Below are positions 31,246 through 38,568 of a stretch of DNA of 38,568 bases, piece after piece. Numbering within the stretch: position 1 is the stretch's first letter; each line of letters starts with the position of its first letter. A program made the translations under genes and the position numbers. The notes under the pieces were generated by a model. It made no database searches. It worked only from the letters and a program-made list of their open reading frames with translations, and was not told the DNA's origin. Origin of the DNA: Bryobacteraceae bacterium (GTDB taxonomy: Bacteria; Acidobacteriota; Terriglobia; Bryobacterales; Bryobacteraceae); assembly GCA_030041495.1 (NCBI GenBank), contig JASHNT010000022.1:1-38568 (forward strand), written 5' to 3'.

Positions 31246-31264
31246 AGTGTACACCATATACAAT
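31246..31264. promoter_or_regulatory. Divergent -10 boxes between quinoprotein 2 and the YccA-like gene
   Basis: TACACT on the minus strand (31246-31251) lies 6 nt before ATG 31239. TACAAT on the plus strand (31259-31264) lies 7 nt before ATG 31272. Both give leaderless spacing within 33 bp. Confidence 0.45.
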
Positions 31265-31271
31265 GAAAGAC

Positions 31272-32018
31272 ATGAGGACAATGCGGACCACCAATCCCAC
31301 TCTCAACGCTAGTACCTTCTCCGTGCCGCGCGCTTTCGGCGACACGATGACGCTCAACGGGACCATCCTGAAGACGGTCATCCTCCTGCTTTGCGCCATC
31401 GCGACCTCCAGCATCACCTGGAACGCCTTCACCGAATCCCACGACGCCGGCCAGGCCAGCGGTCTGATGACGATCGGTGCGCTGGGTGGCTTCGTGCTGG
31501 CCATCGTGACCGCGTTCAAAAAGAATTGGGCGATGGTGACCGCGCCCGTCTACGCATTGCTTGAAGGGTTATTCCTCGGCGGAGCGTCCGCGTTATTCGA
31601 GACGCGATTTCCCGGAATCGCCATGCAAGCCGTTGCGCTGACCTTCGGCACGGCGTTCTGCATGCTTATGGCGTACCGTTCCGGGCTGCTCCGCGCGACG
31701 CGAAGATTCACCATCGGGGTGGTTGCTGCCACCGGCGGCATCGCGCTGTTCTACATCATCACCATGGTCCTGGGATTGTTCCACGTAAGCGTGCCCATCC
31801 TTTATAGCAACAGCCCGCTGGGCATCGCCATTAGCGTGGCCATCACGGCCGTGGCGGCGCTGAATCTGATCCTCGACTTTGCGTTCATAGAACAGGGCGT
31901 GGCCCAGGGAGCCCCGCGCTACATGGAGTGGTACGGCGCGTTCGCGCTAATGGTGACCCTGGTGTGGCTCTACGTCGAGATCCTGCGGCTGCTGTCGAAG
32001 GTTCGCAGCCGGCGTTAA
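31272..32018 (+). CDS. Bax inhibitor-1/YccA family membrane protein
   Basis: About 248 residues with seven predicted membrane segments and the YccA-type end: EWYGAFALMVTLVWLYVEILRLL. The N-terminus RTTNPTLNASTF matches YccA proteins from many bacteria. The family includes inhibitors of membrane proteases and calcium-leak channels; the function in this organism is unknown. Starts at 31263, 31272 and 31281 are possible. 31272 fits the leaderless -10 spacing, and 31281 has a GAGGA site. The stop shares a TTAA with the stop of the convergent Uma2 gene 2. Confidence 0.88.
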   Translation: MRTMRTTNPTLNASTFSVPRAFGDTMTLNGTILKTVILLLCAIATSSITWNAFTESHDAGQASGLMTIGALGGFVLAIVTAFKKNWAMVTAPVYALLEGLFLGGASALFETRFPGIAMQAVALTFGTAFCMLMAYRSGLLRATRRFTIGVVAATGGIALFYIITMVLGLFHVSVPILYSNSPLGIAISVAITAVAALNLILDFAFIEQGVAQGAPRYMEWYGAFALMVTLVWLYVEILRLLSKVRSRR

Positions 32019-32623
32019 TCGAAAATGCGGTAAGGCGTGAGCGCGAATCCCTCAACCGGACCTTCGCCAGGCACCGTTTCGGGGTTGTCGATCGTTTGCG
32101 GTTTTTGACCGCTGCGATAGATCGTCACGCTGCGCTCCATCCGGTCGATCAGCCAGGCGAGCTTCACGCCATTGGCGATGTATTCTTCCATCTTTTCGCG
32201 CAGCCGGCCAATCCCGTCGTCCGGCGAGCGGACTTCGATGACGAAATCGGGTGCGAAGACAGGGAAGCGCTGCCGCGGCTTTAGAGTTTTCTTCGCTTCG
32301 CGCCAGCGAGCCTCATCATACCAGGCGGCATCGGGCGACATCCGTGACCCGTCCCGAAAGCGGAACCCGGTATCGGGGCCCGAGACCTCCCCCCGGCCAA
32401 TCCTTTTCCGCCAATTGTTCAACTGCGTGGTTACCTCAACAACTCGCTCGCCGCTTTCTGGATCTGTTGGAGGCATTACGATTACCGTCCCGTCCGAGGT
32501 GTACTCAACCATGGCGTCCGGGAACTGGGCGCAGAGCTCCAGGAATCCGGCCTCCGACAGACCTGGAGCGGTAAACGTGGCCGGCAGCAGCTTATCAATC
32601 GCGATCGTGCTGGGCGTTGTCAT
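32015..32623 (-). CDS. Uma2 family protein 2 (PD-(D/E)XK-like, DUF820)
   Basis: 202 residues, the same length as the copy at 25955. The core residues D98 (MSPDAAW), E130 (APDFVIEVRSP) and K144 (EKMEEY) are present, and the ANGVKLAWLID signature is shared with copy 1. The N-terminal 60 residues are more diverged. TATAAT (32631-32636, minus strand) ends 7 nt before ATG 32623, again a leaderless arrangement. An open frame extends further upstream but has no support. Confidence 0.9.
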   Translation of the reverse strand: MTTPSTIAIDKLLPATFTAPGLSEAGFLELCAQFPDAMVEYTSDGTVIVMPPTDPESGERVVEVTTQLNNWRKRIGRGEVSGPDTGFRFRDGSRMSPDAAWYDEARWREAKKTLKPRQRFPVFAPDFVIEVRSPDDGIGRLREKMEEYIANGVKLAWLIDRMERSVTIYRSGQKPQTIDNPETVPGEGPVEGFALTPYRIFD

Positions 32624-32630
32624 GGCTCTA

Positions 32631-32636
32631 ATTATA
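32631..32636 (-). promoter_or_regulatory. -10 box of Uma2 gene 2
   Basis: Perfect TATAAT on the minus strand, 7 nt from ATG 32623. A TTTGCA about 16 nt further upstream is a weak -35. Confidence 0.6.
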
Positions 32637-32667
32637 AGACCGGACGGCTGCATGCAAAAGCAAACCC

Positions 32668-32696
32668 TTGTACTTCCTGAAAATCTCAGGTAAACT
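32668..32696 (+). promoter_or_regulatory. Promoter of the DUF1592-family cytochrome gene
   Basis: TTGTAC (32668-32673), a 17-nt spacer and TAAACT (32691-32696), giving a transcript with about 43 nt of leader before ATG 32746. AAGGGAG within the leader is a distant ribosome-binding site. Confidence 0.55.
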
Positions 32697-32745
32697 ATTG
32701 CAGACACTAGGAGTTTGTGTACTCCAAGGGAGCTCTTACAAGTTC

Positions 32746-35475
32746 ATGCGATCCACGCTGATTCTCGCCGGTCTACTCCTCGTTCTTGCAGTTCAGTTGC
32801 CCGCGCAGCAAACCCCAACCATCGACTACGCGCGCCAGGTCCAGCCCATCTTTAACGAGTGCGCCGTATGCCACAGTGGAGATGCGGCATCGGCCGGCTT
32901 GCATCTGGATAGCGGTGCGAACGCACTGAAGGGGAGTGATTCGGGGAAGGTCATCATTCCCGGGAACTCCAAGGATAGTCTGCTGGTGAAGCGCATCTCC
33001 GATACCACCGGCAACCAAATGCCTCCCAGCGACATGCTCACCAAAGAGCAGATTAAGATCGTCAGCGACTGGATCGATCAGGGCGCGAACGTCAACGCGG
33101 CCGCGGCCCCGGCGCCCGTAGTGACGCGTACCTTTCCGCCGTCGGTTTCCGTGATAACATCGGCCGCCCAGGAGCACAGCTATTTCGAAGCCTATTGCTT
33201 CACCTGCCACAGCGGACCTAACGCCAAGGCCGATATGCATCTGGACAAGCTCGACACGGCGCACGTCGAAAAGGACGCGGAAAAATGGGAGCGCGTGGTG
33301 CGCATGCTGCGCGCGGGCATGATGCCTAAGTCGGGCATGCCCCGCCCGGACTGGAAGACCTATGAAGCCGTCACAGTGTGGATGGAGAATGAGCTGGACA
33401 AACACAAAGTAGTCGAGCTTCCGCCTCCCGGCTTGCACCGCTTGAATCGCGCCGAATACACCAACGCGATCCGCGACCTGCTGGCGATTGAAATTGATCC
33501 GTCGCAGTTCCTTCCCGCCGACGATTCCACGCGTGGATTCGATAATGTCGCCGCGGCGCTATCGCTTTCCCCGGCTCTTTTAGAAGGATATGAGTCTGCC
33601 GCCGGCAAGATCAGCCGTCTGGCTTTGGGCGATGTGACCACGCCGGTTCAGAACACCTTCCGCGTTCCCGAAGATACCTCGCAGGACTATCACATCGACG
33701 GTATGCCGTTCGGCACGCGCGGCGGCATGATGGTGAAGTATGAATTTCCCGCTGAAGGCGATTACGCCATCAAGGTCACGCCCATCAGCAAGGGCAACAT
33801 GGGCAATACCAACCCGTTCGGCGAAATCAAGAATGAGAAGCTGGAGTTCCTGCTGGATGGCGAGCGGTTGAAGCTGTTCAACTGGGACACGGAGCGGCAG
33901 CGGCCCGACGGCACTTTCGATTTCAAGTTCCACTCCAAGGCCGGTCTGCACACCGTGATCGTAACCTTCCTGGCCACCAACTATGCGCCGGGCAACGACC
34001 TGGATGAGCACTTTCTGCGCAGCACCATCGAGACCGGCGGTCTTCCCGGCTACAATTTCTTCCCGCATGTCGGGAAAATTCGCATCGACGGGCCGGCCAA
34101 TCCCGAGGGCGCAAAAGACACCGAGGCGCACAAGAAGATCTTCGTCTGCACGCCCGCGTCGCCCGCTCAGGAAACAGCTTGCGCCAAGCAGATTGTGAAC
34201 ACGCTGGCGCGCAGGGCCTGGAGACGGCCGGTAGGCGATCAGGACACCGAAACTCTGATGAGTTTCTACCAGCAGGGCCGCAATGAGGGCGGCGATTTCG
34301 ATCACGGCGTTGAAATGGCTCTGCGGCGCGTGCTGATGGACCCCGAATTCTATTTCCGCAAGGAAACTGAGCCGGCCACTTTGGCCGCCGGCAAGGTTTA
34401 CCGCATCACCGATCTGGAGCTGGCTTCGCGCCTCAGCTTCTTCCTGTGGTCGAGCATTCCGGACGATCAGTTGCTCGCGCTGGCGTCGCAGAACAAATTG
34501 CATGAGCCGGCGGTGCTGGACGCACAGGTCAAGCGCATGCTGGCCGATCCGCGCTCGGATCAACTGGTGATCAACTTCGCCGGACAGTGGCTGAGCCTGC
34601 GGGCGCTGCCGACGCAGGTCCCCGTTACGGCGGATTTCCCGGATTTCGACGACAACCTGCGCCAGGCGATGCGCACGGAAACCGAGATGTTTGTCGACAG
34701 CGTGGTGCACGAGGATCGTCCCGTGACCGACCTGTTGACCGCCAACTACACCTTCTTGAATGAGCGGCTGGCCATACACTACGGGATTCCGGGCGTCTAT
34801 GGCAGCTTCTTCCGCCGTGTGGAATTGCCCCCGCAGTTCGACATGCGCCGCGGCCTGCTGGGTAAGGCTTCGCTGATGACCATCTCGGCCAAGCCCAATG
34901 GAACCATGCCTCCCATCCGCGGAAAGACCGTGATGCAGGTGTTCCTGGGGGTCGAGCCGCCCCCTCCGCCGCCCAACGTGCCGCCGCTGCCTCCGCAGGC
35001 CGGAGTCCTGCACGGCGGTCAAAAGCCGACCATGCGCCAGCAGATGGAATTGCACCGCGCGCACGAACCTTGCGCGAGTTGCCACAAGATCATGGACCCG
35101 ATCGGCCTGGCGCTGGAAAACTTCGATGCGGTCGGCGCATGGCGCTTGACCGACGATGGGAGCCCCATCGATCCCTCCGGGATGCTGGTGGATGGCACCA
35201 AGCTCGACGGCGTCACCGGATTGCGCAACGCCTTGGTCAAGTATTCGCCGCAATTCGTCCGCGTGGTCACCGAGAAACTGTTGATCTACGCGCTGGGCCG
35301 TGGAACCGAATATTACGACATGCCTCTGGTCCGCTCCATCGTGCATGATGCGGCCAAGGACAACTACAAATTCTCATCGTTGGTGCTGGGGGTGGTCAAG
35401 AGCGAGCCATTCCAGATGAATCAGAAGATGATCAGCAAGGCCGCTCAAGACACGAAGAAGATAGCCCAGCGTTAA
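32746..35475 (+). CDS. Exported multi-domain cytochrome c protein (PSCyt1 / DUF1587 / DUF1595 / DUF1592 / DUF1588 / DUF1585)
   Basis: A 909-residue protein with a signal peptide (MRSTLILAGLLLVLAVQLPAQ). Haem-c motifs are CAVCH (39-43), CFTCH (151-155) and CASCH (776-780, within DUF1588). Domains in order: PSCyt1-like region (35-105), second CxxCH region (145-225), DUF1587 (from LNRAEYTNAIRDLL, about 233-300), DUF1595 (about 491-540, AWRRPVGDQD), DUF1592 (about 556-680), DUF1588 (about 701-800) and DUF1585 (about 825-900). Such proteins are abundant in planctomycetes and acidobacteria and have no proven function. A DUF1552 gene follows after 61 nt. Confidence 0.93.
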   Translation: MRSTLILAGLLLVLAVQLPAQQTPTIDYARQVQPIFNECAVCHSGDAASAGLHLDSGANALKGSDSGKVIIPGNSKDSLLVKRISDTTGNQMPPSDMLTKEQIKIVSDWIDQGANVNAAAAPAPVVTRTFPPSVSVITSAAQEHSYFEAYCFTCHSGPNAKADMHLDKLDTAHVEKDAEKWERVVRMLRAGMMPKSGMPRPDWKTYEAVTVWMENELDKHKVVELPPPGLHRLNRAEYTNAIRDLLAIEIDPSQFLPADDSTRGFDNVAAALSLSPALLEGYESAAGKISRLALGDVTTPVQNTFRVPEDTSQDYHIDGMPFGTRGGMMVKYEFPAEGDYAIKVTPISKGNMGNTNPFGEIKNEKLEFLLDGERLKLFNWDTERQRPDGTFDFKFHSKAGLHTVIVTFLATNYAPGNDLDEHFLRSTIETGGLPGYNFFPHVGKIRIDGPANPEGAKDTEAHKKIFVCTPASPAQETACAKQIVNTLARRAWRRPVGDQDTETLMSFYQQGRNEGGDFDHGVEMALRRVLMDPEFYFRKETEPATLAAGKVYRITDLELASRLSFFLWSSIPDDQLLALASQNKLHEPAVLDAQVKRMLADPRSDQLVINFAGQWLSLRALPTQVPVTADFPDFDDNLRQAMRTETEMFVDSVVHEDRPVTDLLTANYTFLNERLAIHYGIPGVYGSFFRRVELPPQFDMRRGLLGKASLMTISAKPNGTMPPIRGKTVMQVFLGVEPPPPPPNVPPLPPQAGVLHGGQKPTMRQQMELHRAHEPCASCHKIMDPIGLALENFDAVGAWRLTDDGSPIDPSGMLVDGTKLDGVTGLRNALVKYSPQFVRVVTEKLLIYALGRGTEYYDMPLVRSIVHDAAKDNYKFSSLVLGVVKSEPFQMNQKMISKAAQDTKKIAQR

Positions 35476-35536
35476 TTATTAGTTATAAAAAAGCTGGGAC
35501 GTTTGCAGATTCACATACAGGAGAACAAGCGGAAAC

Positions 35537-36934
35537 ATGAACTTCATCACCAAAAAGCACATTCCCAGGCGAGCGTTTCTGCGTGGGGCGGGCGTCACTC
35601 TGGCGTTCCCGCTGCTGGATTCGATGATCCCGGCGCAAACGCCGCTGTCTAAGACTGCGGCAGTAGCTCCCACACGTTTCATGGGCATCTTCGTGCCGCA
35701 CGGCATGGCGCCCGGTTATTGGATTCCCACCAGCGAAAAGCTCGAATCGGGCAAAATGCTCTCGATTATGGAGCCTCTCGATCGCGTGCTCGACGATAAG
35801 GGCCAACTTGTGCGCGAATCGCTTCTGGATCATACCGTCATCATGAGCGGACTGTGGTCCAAGTCAGCCGAGCCGCCTCCCGGAGTCACCGGCGCGGATC
35901 ACTGGGTCGCCGCGGCGTACATGTGCGCCACCAAGCCCAAGAAAGCAACCGGCGCGGACATCCGCGACGGTACGACCATCGATCAGATCATCGCCGACAA
36001 GATCGGGCAGGAGACTCCGGTTCCGTCCCTGCAATTGGCCATCGAAGATCCCGGCGCAAACTCCAGCAATTGCGGCGAAGGCTATAGCTGCGCTTACACC
36101 AACTCGATCTCCTGGGCCTCGCCCACGCAGCCTCTGCCGATGGAGCTGAATCCGCAGATTGTGTTTGAGAAGCTGTTCGGCGACGTGCAGGCCAAGAGCG
36201 CGGAAGAGCGCGCCGAGCGCCGCGAGCAGGACCGCAGCATTCTCGATTCGGTTTCCCAGAAGCTCGCGAAGTTCTCCAAGGACCTTCCGGCTTCCGACCG
36301 CAACAAGGTTGACGAATGGGCTACCGACATTCGCGAAATCGAGCGGCGCTTGCAGGTCGCCAAGCTGGCCAGCGGACAGGTCACCGGCGAAAACGTCGCG
36401 GTACCCGCCGGCATTCCGGAAGCGTTCGACGACCACGTCAAACTGCATTTCGACCTGACCACGCTAGGCTTCAAGATGGACGGGACGCGCGTCGCCAGCA
36501 TGTTGTACGCCCGCGATCTAACCGGCCGCAACTATCCCAAGAGCGGAACCAACAGCAGCTTCCATGGAGCCTCGCATCACGCCGAGAATCCGGAACGCAT
36601 CAAGGACTATTCCAAGATCAACCGCTACCACGTGGATTGCCTGGCCTACTTCCTGGATAAGTTGCGCAGCACCAAGGACGGCGACGGCACGCTGCTGGAT
36701 CATTCGCTGGTCCTCTACGGGACCAACATGGGCGACTCTAACCAGCACCTGCACTACGACGTGCCGCACATCGTCGCCGGCGGAGCCTGGGGCAAGCTGA
36801 AGGGCGGGCGCCATCTGCCGTTCCAGACCAAGACGGTCACCACCGGGAATCTGTTGTTGAGCATTCTCGATGTCTACGGAATCCATCAGGATTCGATCGG
36901 CGACAGTTCCGGCCGCTTGGCCGGGCTGGTATAA
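35537..36934 (+). CDS. DUF1552 family exported protein
   Basis: A 465-residue protein with a Tat-like start: RRAFLRGAGVTLAFPLLDSM at residues 11-30. The body carries the DUF1552 pattern: FMGIFVPHGMAPGYW, GADHWVAAAYMC and SLQLAIEDPGANSSNCGEGY. The region NSSFHGASHH and LYGTNMGDSN.HLH.D.PHI is typical as well. DUF1552 is often encoded next to DUF1592-type cytochromes. A relation to the sulfatase/alkaline-phosphatase-like DUF1501 proteins is suggested by similar gene context but is not shown here. The ankyrin protein follows after 61 nt, with its own AAGAGGAGA ribosome-binding site. Confidence 0.92.
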   Translation: MNFITKKHIPRRAFLRGAGVTLAFPLLDSMIPAQTPLSKTAAVAPTRFMGIFVPHGMAPGYWIPTSEKLESGKMLSIMEPLDRVLDDKGQLVRESLLDHTVIMSGLWSKSAEPPPGVTGADHWVAAAYMCATKPKKATGADIRDGTTIDQIIADKIGQETPVPSLQLAIEDPGANSSNCGEGYSCAYTNSISWASPTQPLPMELNPQIVFEKLFGDVQAKSAEERAERREQDRSILDSVSQKLAKFSKDLPASDRNKVDEWATDIREIERRLQVAKLASGQVTGENVAVPAGIPEAFDDHVKLHFDLTTLGFKMDGTRVASMLYARDLTGRNYPKSGTNSSFHGASHHAENPERIKDYSKINRYHVDCLAYFLDKLRSTKDGDGTLLDHSLVLYGTNMGDSNQHLHYDVPHIVAGGAWGKLKGGRHLPFQTKTVTTGNLLLSILDVYGIHQDSIGDSSGRLAGLV

Positions 36935-36995
36935 GCACGGAGTTTAAAGGACAGCGCAGGAAACTCAAGTTCGCAAAGAGGAGAATCATTCAAAC

Positions 36996-38568
36996 ATGCG
37001 CGTTCGTTACATCATCGCAGCGTGCGGAACGGCGTTGTTGGCCGCGCTGGCGGCGTTCAGCGCCGATTCCAGCCCGGTAGCCGATGCCGCCGAGAGAGGG
37101 GACAAAGCGGCTATCCGCTCTCTGATCCAGAAAAAGGCCGACGTGAACGCACCCCAGACGGACGGAGCCACCGCGCTTCAATGGGCGGCTTACCGCAATG
37201 ACCTGGATATTGCGGACATGCTGGTCGCGGCGGGCGCCAGTCCCAAGACGGCCAACCGCGACGGCTTCACTCCTCTGATCCTGGCCAGCATCAATGGCAG
37301 CGCCCCCATGATCTCGCGGCTGCTCAAGGCGGGGGCCGGCGCCAATGACCCGGACCCCAATGAGGAGACTCCCTTGATGTTTGCCGCGCGCAGCGGGAAC
37401 GTAGACGCGGTCAATGTCCTGGTCCAGGCCAAGGCCGACGTCAACGCGAAAGAGAAGCTGCGCGGCACCACCGCATTGATGTGGGCGGCGGAGCAGGTCC
37501 ATCCGGAAACGGTGAAGGCTCTGATCGCCGCCGGAGCGGACGTGTCCGCCGCGACCGGCTTCGACACCAAGGGCGCGCGGGCCTACTTGGCTCCGTCGGT
37601 CGCGGCGCGTCGCAATTCGGCGCAGGGCGCCGGCGGATTGGGCCAGGGACGCCGGGGATTCGGCGCAGGACAGGCTAACGCGAACGGCGCTCCAGGAGCG
37701 AACGGCCGTGGACGGGGGCGGGCCCGAGGCGCCGCTGCCGGAGCTGGAGCGGAAGCAGGAAAAGATGGTGAGGTCGACGTCGCGGCTGCTGACGAAGCCG
37801 CGGCCGCCGCTTCTTTCTTCCGCCAGACCGACACCGATGGCGGCGGACTGACCCCTATGGTCTACGCCGCTCGTCAGGATTGTCTGGCCTGCGTCGAGGA
37901 ACTGGTCGCCGCGGGAGCTAACGTCAATCAAGTCACGCATTACGGCTGGACGCCGCTACTGACCGCGACCCAGAACCGGCACTACAAGCTCGCGTTGTAT
38001 TTGCTCGATCACGGCGCGAATCCCAACATCTCCAACAACGGCGGCTGGAGCCCGCTTTACATCGCCACCGACAACCGCAACATCGAGGGCGGCGATTATC
38101 CTGCCCGCAAGCCGGACATGGATCATTTGGAATACATCAGAGCGCTGCTGGACAAGGGCGCCAACGTCAACGTCCGTATCTGCGGCGTGAAATCCGCGCC
38201 CACCAGTTGCGTCGGCGACTCCACCGAAACCCGCACCAATTTCACGATGCAGTGGCTTCAGGAAGACGGCGCGACGCCCTTCCTGCGCGCTTCGCAATCC
38301 GGCGACGTGGAGCTGATGAAGCTTCTGTTGGCGCACGGAGCCGACCCGAAGATTGAGACCTCGCATCATGTCACCGCTCTGGCGGTGGCTTCCGGAATTG
38401 GCTGGGTGGAAGGCGTGACTTACGAATGGTCGCCGGAAGAGAACCTGGAAGCGGTGAACCTGCTGCTCGATCTCGGCATCGATCCCAATATCCAGGACGA
38501 AGACGGCCGCGCGGCCTTGCACGGCGCAGCGCACAAGGGCCGCAATGCCGTGGTCGAGACGCTGGTCG
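36996..38568 (+). CDS. Secreted ankyrin-repeat protein (3' end outside window)
   Basis: The open frame runs from ATG 36996 to the window end (524 codons, no stop), so the C-terminus is missing. It begins with a signal peptide (MRVRYIIAACGTALLAALAAFSA). Ankyrin repeats start at about residue 28 and recur every 33 or so residues: DGATALQWAAYRNDLDIADMLVAAGA, DGFTPLILASINGSA and others. An insertion rich in Gly, Ala, Arg and Asn (about 205-255) splits the repeat array. Export of ankyrin repeats is unusual, and the position after DUF1592 and DUF1552 genes suggests a binding partner outside the cytoplasm. Confidence 0.9.
   Translation, partial: MRVRYIIAACGTALLAALAAFSADSSPVADAAERGDKAAIRSLIQKKADVNAPQTDGATALQWAAYRNDLDIADMLVAAGASPKTANRDGFTPLILASINGSAPMISRLLKAGAGANDPDPNEETPLMFAARSGNVDAVNVLVQAKADVNAKEKLRGTTALMWAAEQVHPETVKALIAAGADVSAATGFDTKGARAYLAPSVAARRNSAQGAGGLGQGRRGFGAGQANANGAPGANGRGRGRARGAAAGAGAEAGKDGEVDVAAADEAAAAASFFRQTDTDGGGLTPMVYAARQDCLACVEELVAAGANVNQVTHYGWTPLLTATQNRHYKLALYLLDHGANPNISNNGGWSPLYIATDNRNIEGGDYPARKPDMDHLEYIRALLDKGANVNVRICGVKSAPTSCVGDSTETRTNFTMQWLQEDGATPFLRASQSGDVELMKLLLAHGADPKIETSHHVTALAVASGIGWVEGVTYEWSPEENLEAVNLLLDLGIDPNIQDEDGRAALHGAAHKGRNAVVETLV

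Noticed and set aside
33580-35346. A 588-codon open frame antisense to the DUF1592-type gene
   Set aside because: It lies fully within the coding region on the other strand, which has clear domain and haem motifs. Its translation is His/Gln/Arg-rich and unlike any family.
1-38568. CRISPR arrays, tRNA, rRNA, insertion sequences, prophage or attachment sites
   Set aside because: No regular spaced repeats, no cloverleaf-like segments ending in CCA, no transposase or integrase signatures and no long terminal inverted repeats were seen.

Overview
The window (38.6 kb, GC-rich, densely coded on both strands) looks like the chromosome of a soil acidobacterium of the Solibacter/Bryobacteraceae type. 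This is inferred from content: secreted quinoproteins without pqq genes nearby, a DUF1592-family multi-domain cytochrome c protein followed by a DUF1552 protein and a secreted ankyrin protein, a PEP-CTERM-like protein, Uma2-family genes and a zwf-opcA-pgl cluster. No rRNA, tRNA, CRISPR array, insertion sequence or prophage was seen.

Layout. 1-1145: end of an unrecognised gene and lemA. 1142-3645 (minus): ruvX, mltG, a hypothetical gene and recX. 3672-5873: an AI-2E-family permease, a membrane-anchored protein, a 5-hydroxyisourate-hydrolase-like protein lacking two catalytic residues, and a DUF167 protein. 5874-6698: a structured leader and a PEP-CTERM-like secreted protein. 6716-9860 (minus): zwf, opcA, pgl (oxidative pentose phosphate entry). 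9932-11402: a degenerate receiver protein and two secreted hypothetical proteins. 11458-15298: three consecutive type I signal peptidases and a mannose-1-phosphate guanylyltransferase. 15355-19564: a Spy/CpxP-like gene with a premature stop, an outer-membrane barrel, a B3 metallo-beta-lactamase, a D-2-hydroxyacid dehydrogenase and a secreted protein. 19588-25945: a hypothetical gene, pcaHG, an RND pump and an epimerase-like protein. 25955-32623: two Uma2 proteins bracketing two quinoproteins, a HigBA-like toxin-antitoxin pair and a Bax-inhibitor-1/YccA protein. 32746-38568: the DUF1592 / DUF1552 / secreted ankyrin set, the last running off the window.

Most transcription units have a TANNNT box (often TGnTANNNT) only 6-9 nt before the start codon, which suggests widespread leaderless transcription. 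A clear exception is the PEP-CTERM-like gene. Its roughly 140-nt leader contains a perfect 9-bp long-range complement to its Shine-Dalgarno region that competes with a local hairpin; this is the best candidate here for an undescribed regulatory element. The best candidate for an undescribed protein system is the exported cytochrome / DUF1552 / ankyrin trio at the right end.
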